From: Bacilli bacterium
GTDB taxonomy: Bacteria > Bacillota_I > Bacilli_A > RF39 > UBA660
DNA length: 64,000 nt
Reading direction: 5' to 3'
NCBI GenBank assembly: GCA_017541445.1
Contig: JAFXZC010000010.1
Coordinates: forward strand, 1 to 64,000
The position numbers and the translations under genes are program-made. A model generated the notes under the pieces. It was not told the DNA's origin, did no database searches, and worked only from the letters and a program-made list of their open reading frames with translations. How positions within the stretch are numbered: the first letter of the stretch is position 1; each line of letters starts with the position of its first letter. This document shows positions 57,950 to 64,000 of this stretch, in pieces.

Positions 57950-57975
57950 AGATTAATATATTTAATCTTTTTTTA
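57948..57975 (+). terminator. Intrinsic terminator after the Cys-repeat lipoprotein
   Basis: Stem AAAGATTAA / TTAATCTTT with a 5-base loop and T run. Confidence 0.8.
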
Positions 57976-58003
57976 TTGCAATTAATAATAAATAGCGTAT
58001 AAT
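57976..58003 (+). promoter_or_regulatory. Promoter of the Fur-family/metal permease operon
   Basis: TTGCAA at 57976-57981, a 16-base spacer and TATAAT at 57998-58003. The predicted start falls at the edge of the palindrome at 58010-58024. Confidence 0.7.
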
Positions 58004-58009
58004 CTAATA

Positions 58010-58024
58010 TGAAAATCATTTTCA
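58010..58024 (+). promoter_or_regulatory. Fur/Zur-type 7-1-7 operator
   Basis: TGAAAATCATTTTCA is a perfect 7-1-7 inverted repeat at the predicted transcription start, in front of a Fur-family regulator gene. Bacillus Fur, Zur and PerR boxes are 7-1-7 repeats, for example TGATAATNATTATCA. Binding here would block the promoter, so the operon is probably autoregulated. Confidence 0.75.
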
Positions 58025-58038
58025 AATTGGTGATGTTT

Positions 58039-58425
58039 ATGGAAAGTTATAATACTAAACAAAAAGATTTAATATTAAATGTATTAAAGAATAAGAAGAA
58101 AGAATTTACTGTTAAAGATATATATAATGAGTTAGATAATAAAGTAGGTTTAACTACTATATATAGATTAGTAGATAAATTAGTTTTAGAAAATAGAATT
58201 AATAAGAGTATTAAAAATAATATTGTTTATTATCAATATTTAGAAGATTGTAATGAAGAGAATCATTTTTATTTAAAATGTGATAAATGTGGTAGTTTAG
58301 TACATATTGATTGTGATTGTATTATTGAATTGAGTAATCATATTTTTAAAGAACATAATTTTAGACCTAATAGAGAAAAGATAATTATTAGTGGTATATG
58401 TTCTAATTGTTTAGGGAGAGATTAA
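58039..58425 (+). CDS. Fur-family metalloregulator (Zur/PerR-like)
   Basis: A 128-residue winged-helix repressor. The DNA-recognition helix region is KVGLTTIYRLVDKLVLENR, and the metal sites include NHFYLKCDKCGSLVHIDCDC and the C-terminal CSNC pair (structural zinc). The family responds to Fe, Zn, Mn or peroxide; with heavy-metal permeases in the same operon, zinc is the likeliest signal (inference). The ATG at 58039 is chosen over 58009 because the latter lies within the operator. GGTGA is five bases upstream. The following gene starts two bases after the stop. Confidence 0.88.
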   Translation: MESYNTKQKDLILNVLKNKKKEFTVKDIYNELDNKVGLTTIYRLVDKLVLENRINKSIKNNIVYYQYLEDCNEENHFYLKCDKCGSLVHIDCDCIIELSNHIFKEHNFRPNREKIIISGICSNCLGRD

Positions 58426-58427
58426 TA

Positions 58428-59270
58428 ATGATAGATTGTATAGTAGATGGTTTATTTGATACTTTAAAGTTATTACCTTATTTATTTATTACTTTTATAT
58501 TACTTGAATATATTGAACATAAATTAAGTAAGAAGAATCAAAAAATATTAGAAAAGAATAAAAAAGTAGGTCCTTTATTTGGTGGTATTTTAGGTGGTTT
58601 ACCTCAATGTGGTTTTAGTACTATGGGAGCTAATTTATATGCTAATAAAGTTATTACTATGGGTACTTTAATAGCTATATTTTTATCTACTAGTGATGAA
58701 ATGTTACCTATAATGTTAAGTGAAAAAGTTAGTATATTATTAATATTAAAGATAATTGGTTTTAAAGTATTAGTAGGTATTATTATTGGTTTTATAGTAG
58801 ATTTAGTATATAGAAGAAAGAATAATAATATTAATGAAGAAATAAATCATATGTGTAGTGATGAACATTGTCATTGTGATCATAATAATATATTTATATC
58901 TGGTTTAGTACATGCTATTAAAATAGCTTTATTTATATTAGTTGCTAATTTATTTATTAATATAGTTATATTTTATGTAGGAGAAGATAATATTTCTAAT
59001 ATATTAAAACATAATAATATATTTACTTATTTTGGAGCTAGTTTAATAGGTTTAATACCTAATTGTGCTAGTAGTATTATTATGACTGAATTATATTTAA
59101 ATAATTTTATTAGTATTGGTAATTTATTATCTGGTTTATTAACAGGTAGTGGATTAGGTATTTTATTATTATTTAAATCTAATAAAAATATAAAAGAGAA
59201 TATTAGTATTTTATCTATAATATATATAGTAGGTGTTATAATAGGTATAATAGTTGATGTAATATTATAG
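58428..59270 (+). CDS. Putative heavy-metal exporter (ArsP_2-type permease)
   Basis: A 280-residue polytopic protein with internal duplication: GGILGGLPQCGFSTMGANLY near residue 50 and SLIGLIPNCASSIIMTELY near 205. IAIFLSTSDEMLPI is also conserved. These match the putative 10-TM heavy-metal exporter/manganese transporter family (ArsP_2). A cytoplasmic or external loop HMCSDEHCHCDH is clearly metal-binding. The ATG at 58428 is preferred over TTG at 58407 because TTAGGGAGAG lies between. It is in the operon of the Fur-family gene. Confidence 0.82.
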   Translation: MIDCIVDGLFDTLKLLPYLFITFILLEYIEHKLSKKNQKILEKNKKVGPLFGGILGGLPQCGFSTMGANLYANKVITMGTLIAIFLSTSDEMLPIMLSEKVSILLILKIIGFKVLVGIIIGFIVDLVYRRKNNNINEEINHMCSDEHCHCDHNNIFISGLVHAIKIALFILVANLFINIVIFYVGEDNISNILKHNNIFTYFGASLIGLIPNCASSIIMTELYLNNFISIGNLLSGLLTGSGLGILLLFKSNKNIKENISILSIIYIVGVIIGIIVDVIL

Positions 59271-59281
59271 GAGGAGTAAAT

Positions 59282-60214
59282 ATGATTAAAAATATATCTA
59301 TTATATTTATGTCTATATTTTTAGAGAGTTTACCTTTCTTATTTTTAGGTGCTTTTATTTCAGCTATTATAGAAACTTATATTAGTAATGAAACTATTGT
59401 TAAATTAATACCTAAGAATAAAATATTAGGTTCTATATTTGGTATATTTTTAGGATTCTTTATACCTGCTTGTGATTGTGCTGTTATACCTATTAGTAAA
59501 AGATTAATAAAAAAGAAAGTACCTATTAATGTAGCTATTTCTTTTATGTTAGCTTCACCAATTATTAATCCAGTTGTATTATTATCTACTTATTCTGCTT
59601 TTTATAAAAATAATTCTGAGTTATTTTGGTATAGATTATTATTTGGTATAGTTATTGCTTTAGTAATAGGTATTATTATGGGTATTTTATTTAATAACAA
59701 GAAAGTATTAAATGAAGAGAATGAATGTCCTGTTCATTATGGTAATAATAAATTAATAAAGAGTAGTACATGTACTTGTGAAAAAGTAGTTAAAACTAAA
59801 CATAGTTTTAAGAATGATAGTTTATCTATAATTAAATATACTATTTATGATTTAATAGATGTTGTTAAGTATTTAATGATAGGTGGTTTAATAGCTAGTT
59901 TAGTACAAGTATTATTACCTAGAAGTATTTTATTATTATTTAATGATTATCAAGTATTAGCTATAGTAGTATTAATGTTATTTGCTTATTTAATATCTTT
60001 ATGTAGTACTAGTGATTCTTTTGTAGGCAAATCATTATTAGTATCATTTGGTAATAGTTCTGTATTAGCTTATTTATTATTAGGTCCTATGATAGATATT
60101 AAAAATACTTTTGTATTATTAGGTAATTATAAAAAGAATTTTGTTATTAGTTTAATTAGTTTAATATTTATAGTTATTTTTATATGTAGTGTAATGGTGG
60201 TGATACTAGTATGA
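59282..60214 (+). CDS. COG0701/ArsP_1-family permease
   Basis: A 310-residue permease with about eight membrane helices. The motif FFIPACDCAVIPISKRL near residue 60 and ASPIINPVVLLSTYSAF near 95 are family hallmarks; CSTSDSFVG occurs in the second half. A central loop carries several Cys and His (ECPVHYGN, STCTCEKVVKTKH), a likely metal site. The AGGAGG ribosome site is strong. In many Firmicutes this permease is paired with the TIGR03943 protein encoded next, with which it overlaps by ATGA. Confidence 0.88.
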   Translation: MIKNISIIFMSIFLESLPFLFLGAFISAIIETYISNETIVKLIPKNKILGSIFGIFLGFFIPACDCAVIPISKRLIKKKVPINVAISFMLASPIINPVVLLSTYSAFYKNNSELFWYRLLFGIVIALVIGIIMGILFNNKKVLNEENECPVHYGNNKLIKSSTCTCEKVVKTKHSFKNDSLSIIKYTIYDLIDVVKYLMIGGLIASLVQVLLPRSILLLFNDYQVLAIVVLMLFAYLISLCSTSDSFVGKSLLVSFGNSSVLAYLLLGPMIDIKNTFVLLGNYKKNFVISLISLIFIVIFICSVMVVILV

Positions 60215-61047
60215 AAAGATTTATAGGTATTATATGTATAATATATTCTTTTATTATTTATTATGTATGGTATTTTGATAAGTTAAAGAATTATTTATCT
60301 CCACAAATGCAAATATATATTAAATGTATTTCTATTCCTTTATTAGTAATGGGTATTGTATTATTAGTATGTAAGAATATTGAATATAGATTTAAGATTA
60401 GTGATTTAATATTATTATTACCTTTAGTAATGTTAATTATTTCTAGTGATGGTAAATTAAGTATGAATTTAGCTTCTAATAGAATGGGTAATTTTAGTAA
60501 TAATAATAGTAGTGAATTTGAAATAGATGAATTAAGCGATGAAGAAATAGGTACTATTGATATTACTGATAGAAATAAAGAAGTAGAAGATAATAATATA
60601 GAAGTTATTAAGAATATTGATTTTGAAATAATAGATGAAAATTATGAATATTTAGCTAATTATTTAACATTTAGTGAAAAGGCATTAAGATTTAAAGGTA
60701 AGAGTATTAAAGTAAAAGGTTTTAGTATTACTAGTGCAGACTATTTACCTAATGGATTTTTTGCTTTAGGTAAATACATTGTTAGTTGTTGTACAGCTGA
60801 TGCAACATTTAGTGGTTTTTATATTAGATATGATATTAGTAAGATAAAGAATAATGCTTGGTATGAAATAGAAGGTATTTTAAACACTGCTAAAGATAAT
60901 AATGGTCATAGTATTATGTATATAAATGTTACTGATATTAAAGAGTTAGATAGTTCTAAACAAGATCAATATGCATATCCTTGTTATGTATATGATGGTG
61001 GTATGTGTAGTGCTGTTACTAAATATGATATAGATTTTGAAGTGTAA
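60211..61047 (+). CDS. TIGR03943/YcgQ-family membrane protein
   Basis: A 278-residue partner of COG0701 permeases. Three N-terminal helices (about 3-20, 37-55 and 62-78) are followed by an ectodomain with GFFALGKYIVSCCTADATFSG near 195-215, the conserved FxxGRxxxxCCxAD-type motif with Lys for Arg, and a C-terminal CYVYDGGMCSAVT tail. The conserved Cys pair suggests metal handling. The start overlaps the permease stop by four bases (ATGA). The function is not established in the literature I know; zinc or other metal transport is inferred from the operon. Confidence 0.85.
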   Translation: MKRFIGIICIIYSFIIYYVWYFDKLKNYLSPQMQIYIKCISIPLLVMGIVLLVCKNIEYRFKISDLILLLPLVMLIISSDGKLSMNLASNRMGNFSNNNSSEFEIDELSDEEIGTIDITDRNKEVEDNNIEVIKNIDFEIIDENYEYLANYLTFSEKALRFKGKSIKVKGFSITSADYLPNGFFALGKYIVSCCTADATFSGFYIRYDISKIKNNAWYEIEGILNTAKDNNGHSIMYINVTDIKELDSSKQDQYAYPCYVYDGGMCSAVTKYDIDFEV

Positions 61048-61048
61048 A

Positions 61049-61076
61049 GAAAGATTATTTATTAATCTTTTTTTAT
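61049..61076 (+). terminator. Intrinsic terminator of the metal operon
   Basis: Stem AAAGATTA / TAATCTTT with loop TTTAT and T run. Confidence 0.8.
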
Positions 61077-61077
61077 T

Positions 61078-61116
61078 TTGTAACTTAGTTGTAACTTTAG
61101 TATTATATATTATTAT
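61078..61116 (+). promoter_or_regulatory. ABC operon promoter with 11-base direct repeats
   Basis: TTGTAACTT at 61078-61086 recurs at 61089-61097, an 11-base period. The second copy supplies a -35-like TTGTAA with a 16-base spacer to TATTAT at 61111-61116. Direct repeats one helical turn apart, at or just above -35, are typical of OmpR-type response regulator sites. Confidence 0.5.
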
Positions 61117-61131
61117 CAAGAGGTGACAATA

Positions 61132-61803
61132 ATGAAAATTTTAAAAGTGGAAAATTTAACAAAAGAATATGGTAAAGGAAGTACTAAAGTAGTTGCTTTA
61201 GATCATGTATCTTTTAGTGTAGAGAAAGGTGAATTTGTTGCAATAGTAGGTGCTTCTGGTAGTGGTAAAAGTACACTATTACATTTAATAGGTGGTGTAG
61301 ATAGACCAACTTCAGGTAAAGTATTTATTGATGGTAAAGATATATATAGTTTTGATGATGATAAGTTAGCTATATTTAGAAGAAGACAAGTTGGTTTAAT
61401 ATATCAATTTTATAATTTAATTCCTATTTTAAATGTAGAAGAGAATATTGAATTACCTATGTCTTTAGATGGTAGAAGTGTTGATAAGAAAGATATGAAT
61501 GATTTATTAAAATTATTAGGTTTAGAGAATAGAAAAAATCATTTACCTAATGAGTTATCTGGTGGTCAACAACAAAGAACTAGTATTGGTAGAGCATTAA
61601 TTACTAAACCAACTATAGTACTCGCAGATGAACCAACTGGTAATCTAGATAGTAAATCTAGTGATGAAATAGTTGCATTACTTAAAAAGAGTAATAAAGA
61701 ATTAAAACAAACTATTATTATGATTACTCATAATATGGAAATAGCTAAAGAAGCAGATAGAATTATTAAGTTAGAAGACGGTAAGATAGTTGAAGGTGAA
61801 TAG
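61132..61803 (+). CDS. ABC transporter ATP-binding protein (LolD/MacB/BceA type)
   Basis: A 223-residue ATPase. Walker A is GASGSGKST (40-48), the signature is LSGGQQQR, and Walker B with the following turn is IVLADEPTGNLDS, typical of ATPases working with FtsX-like (MacB-type) permeases. GVDRPTSGKVFIDGKD is also standard. The ATG at 61132 is chosen over GTG 61123, which lies in the AGAGGTGAC ribosome site. The permease follows two bases after the stop. Such pairs act in lipoprotein release, antimicrobial peptide resistance or signal sensing. Confidence 0.95.
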   Translation: MKILKVENLTKEYGKGSTKVVALDHVSFSVEKGEFVAIVGASGSGKSTLLHLIGGVDRPTSGKVFIDGKDIYSFDDDKLAIFRRRQVGLIYQFYNLIPILNVEENIELPMSLDGRSVDKKDMNDLLKLLGLENRKNHLPNELSGGQQQRTSIGRALITKPTIVLADEPTGNLDSKSSDEIVALLKKSNKELKQTIIMITHNMEIAKEADRIIKLEDGKIVEGE

Positions 61804-61805
61804 TT

Positions 61806-64000
61806 ATGAAATTGTTAAATAAATTAACTATTAAGAATCTTAAATTAAATAAGAAAAGAACTATAGTAACTATAATAGGTATTATGTTATCAGTAGCATT
61901 AATTACTGCTGTAATTAGTATGTATATTAATGGTTTAAATTCATTAGTTACTTTTGAAAAGATTCAACAAGGTGATTTTCATTTATATTTAAGAGAAGTA
62001 GATAAAGAAGATATTAGTAAATTTGAAAATAATAGAAAGATTGAAAAAGTATTAACGGTTAATGATATAGGTTATGCTAATATAGAATCTAATAATACAT
62101 ATAAACCTTATGTATTTATTAAAGGTATGAATAATGATTCTTTAGAAAGTTTATCTATTAAATTAATAGAAGGTAGATTACCTAAAAATGATAGTGAAAT
62201 AATTATACCTACTCATTTAAAAACTAATGGTAGAGTGGAATATAAAATAGGAGATAAATTAGTTTTAGAAGTAGGAGATAGAATTAGTAATGATGGTGCA
62301 TATTTAAATCAAGATGATCCATTTATATATGATGAAGAGAATGATAAAGCATTAGAGAGTATTACTAATACTGAAACAAAAGAATATACAATAGTTGGTA
62401 TTATGGAAAGACCAGCTAATAATTTAGAAAGTTATAGTGCTCCTGGATATACTATTGTTACTTATGAAGAAAATGTTAATGATAAGGTAGATGTTTATAT
62501 TAAATATAGTAAAGATGGTATTAAAGATGCTTATAGATTAACAGGTGAATTAATTGGAATAGATCCTGATTTATTTGAAAAGTTTGCTAAAGGAGAAAAT
62601 TTTACTGAAAAAGATGAAGAAAAATTAGCAGAACAAGAAGCTAATATTAAATATGTATATGGATTTAATGAATATTTAATTGGTTTAGAAACAGATCCTT
62701 TAGGTACTACTGGTGTAGGCAGTTTAATATTAGTAGTATTTGTTGTATGTTTAATAATAGTTGTTACTTCTATATTCTGTATAAAGAATAGTTTTGATAT
62801 TTCAATTACTGAAAAAGTTAAACAATATGGTATGTTAAGAAGTATTGGTGCTACTAAGAAACAAATAAGAAGTAATGTATTTTATGAAGCTACTATATTA
62901 GGTTTAATAGGTATTCCATTAGGTATATTATTAGGTTTACTTGCTTCATATATATTAGTATTTGTATGTAATTATTTCTTAAAGGGTGCTTTAAGTGAAG
63001 GTTTAAAATTTATATTTACGATATCTTGGGTACCATTTGCATTTGCAATAGTATTAGGTGTTGTTACTATATATTTCTCTGCATTTAGAAGTGCTTTCAA
63101 AGCAAGTAAAATATCACCAATAGATAGTTTAAGAAATAGTGCTAATATTAAGATTACTTCTAAGAATGTTAAGATGCCTAAATATATTAGTAAAATATTT
63201 GGTATTGGTGGAGAAATTAGTTATAAGAATATGAAAAGAAATAAGAGTAAATATAGAACTACTATTATTTCAATAATATTTTCTGTATTTGTATTTATTG
63301 CTTTAAATACATTTATGAATGTTGCTTTTGATATAGTTGATATGGATTTAAAAGCTAATGATTATAATATTAGTTTAAGAGCTAATTTTAATAAAGATGA
63401 AAAAGATTTTTATAAAGATTTTATTAGTACTACTAGATTAGATAATATTGATAATTATACTATTGCTAGAGAAGAAAATTTATATATAGAGAATCCTAAG
63501 ATTAATAAAGAATATTTAGATTTATCTAATGCAATTGAAATATCAGGTGAATATATTAGTATTTATTCTTTAGGAGATTATCAATATAAAAAATATATTA
63601 AATCTTTAGGTTTAGATTATGATGATATTAAAGATAAAGGTATTTTAGTAAGTTATATGCCTGTTCATTATGAAGAAGATAAAAAGACTAAAGTTAAATA
63701 TACTAATCTATTTGATTATGAAGTGAATGATATAATAGAAGGTCAATGTTTAGATGATCAAAAATGTAGTTTTGAAGTAGGTTATGTTAGTAATGATAAA
63801 CCATTTGGTTTTAAAAATATGGATGGTGCTTTCTTATTTATAAGTGATGAATTATATGATAAATATTTTGATACTTGGAATGCTGTTATTTATTTTGATA
63901 GTAGTGATGCAGATAAATTACAAGATGATATAGAAGAAGTATTAAAGAATAAAAAATATTTCTTAAATAATAGTAATGAACAATATAGAATGATTAATAA
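61806..64000 (+). CDS. FtsX-like ABC transporter permease (truncated by window end)
   Basis: About 731 residues are visible; the reading frame is open to the last base. An N-terminal helix (TIVTIIGIMLSVALITAVISM near 20-40) is followed by a large ectodomain, three helices near 305-330, 360-390 and 400-430 (including SITEKVKQYGMLRSIGATKKQ, the conserved FtsX cytoplasmic loop) and then the start of a second FtsX half (RTTIISIIFSVFVFIALNTFM near 485) with another ectodomain. This duplicated layout fits MacB-like exporters with two FtsX domains. It is co-transcribed with the ATPase. Confidence 0.9.
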   Translation, partial: MKLLNKLTIKNLKLNKKRTIVTIIGIMLSVALITAVISMYINGLNSLVTFEKIQQGDFHLYLREVDKEDISKFENNRKIEKVLTVNDIGYANIESNNTYKPYVFIKGMNNDSLESLSIKLIEGRLPKNDSEIIIPTHLKTNGRVEYKIGDKLVLEVGDRISNDGAYLNQDDPFIYDEENDKALESITNTETKEYTIVGIMERPANNLESYSAPGYTIVTYEENVNDKVDVYIKYSKDGIKDAYRLTGELIGIDPDLFEKFAKGENFTEKDEEKLAEQEANIKYVYGFNEYLIGLETDPLGTTGVGSLILVVFVVCLIIVVTSIFCIKNSFDISITEKVKQYGMLRSIGATKKQIRSNVFYEATILGLIGIPLGILLGLLASYILVFVCNYFLKGALSEGLKFIFTISWVPFAFAIVLGVVTIYFSAFRSAFKASKISPIDSLRNSANIKITSKNVKMPKYISKIFGIGGEISYKNMKRNKSKYRTTIISIIFSVFVFIALNTFMNVAFDIVDMDLKANDYNISLRANFNKDEKDFYKDFISTTRLDNIDNYTIAREENLYIENPKINKEYLDLSNAIEISGEYISIYSLGDYQYKKYIKSLGLDYDDIKDKGILVSYMPVHYEEDKKTKVKYTNLFDYEVNDIIEGQCLDDQKCSFEVGYVSNDKPFGFKNMDGAFLFISDELYDKYFDTWNAVIYFDSSDADKLQDDIEEVLKNKKYFLNNSNEQYRMIN

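Overview
The window is one strand of a very AT-rich (by eye well under 30% GC), gene-dense Gram-positive chromosome. Genes are separated by tens of bases, Shine-Dalgarno motifs (AGGAGG, GGTGG) are good, and there is no gap above 300 bases without a gene. Bacilli-type replication proteins (DnaB/DnaI helicase loaders, PriA, HU), a YutD homologue and a CvfD/YugI-type S1 protein point to Bacilli. GlmM, an L,D-transpeptidase, a NodB deacetylase, a class B sortase and a SpoIID-NlpC/P60 hydrolase show a peptidoglycan wall, so this is not a classical mycoplasma. Ferredoxin, formate-THF ligase and a TrpRS with an Fe-S type cysteine motif suggest an anaerobe. My inference is an uncultured gut Bacilli/Mollicutes-related lineage (RF39/Erysipelotrichales-like). 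TGA is a stop codon here. No tRNA, rRNA, CRISPR array, insertion sequence, integrase or relaxase was seen.

Region 1 (36-20548) is the most distinctive part: a single chromosomal block combining Tad pilus genes (CpaB/SAF, CpaF ATPase, TadB, TadC, five small prepilin-like proteins, a TadZ/CpaE-like protein with a degenerate P-loop) with a type IV secretion core (two VirB2-like proteins, a large VirB6/TrbL-like protein, a VirB3/PrgI-like protein, VirB4 encoded as two overlapping ORFs, a SpoIID+NlpC/P60 wall hydrolase, a lipoprotein, and a VirD4 coupling ATPase with a ~460-residue acidic tail). No relaxase, integrase or separate VirB11 lies in the window, so the machine looks like a resident surface or translocation apparatus in which CpaF may also serve as the VirB11-type ATPase. 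An orphan VirB2-like domain fused to a cysteine peptidase sits at 43.0 kb and may belong to it.

Region 2 (20.6-31.6 kb) holds a VTT membrane protein, RmuC, an SH3/L,D-transpeptidase, GlmM with a hexapeptide acyltransferase, a PIG-L deacetylase, TrpRS, two glycosyltransferases, a zinc-ribbon membrane protein and an RluB-type pseudouridine synthase. Region 3 (31.6-44.2 kb) holds ferredoxin, an acidic tail-anchored protein, YutD, a Q/P-rich protein, a NifU-type scaffold, an S1 protein, several unknowns, cytidine deaminase, DeoD, PriA and the VirB2-peptidase fusion. Region 4 (44.2-57.1 kb) holds polysaccharide deacetylase, Fhs, sortase B, a repeat-rich zinc-ribbon membrane protein, HU, two unknown membrane proteins, and a DnaB-DnaI-MnmA-TtcA-like cluster.

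Region 5 (57.2-64.0 kb) holds a cysteine-repeat lipoprotein, a metal-regulation operon (Fur-family regulator with a perfect 7-1-7 palindrome at its promoter, two heavy-metal permease families and a TIGR03943-like protein), then an ABC ATPase and an FtsX-like permease cut by the window end. Throughout, genes are insulated by intrinsic terminators whose T-tract runs directly into a TGnTATAAT extended -10 promoter for the next gene.
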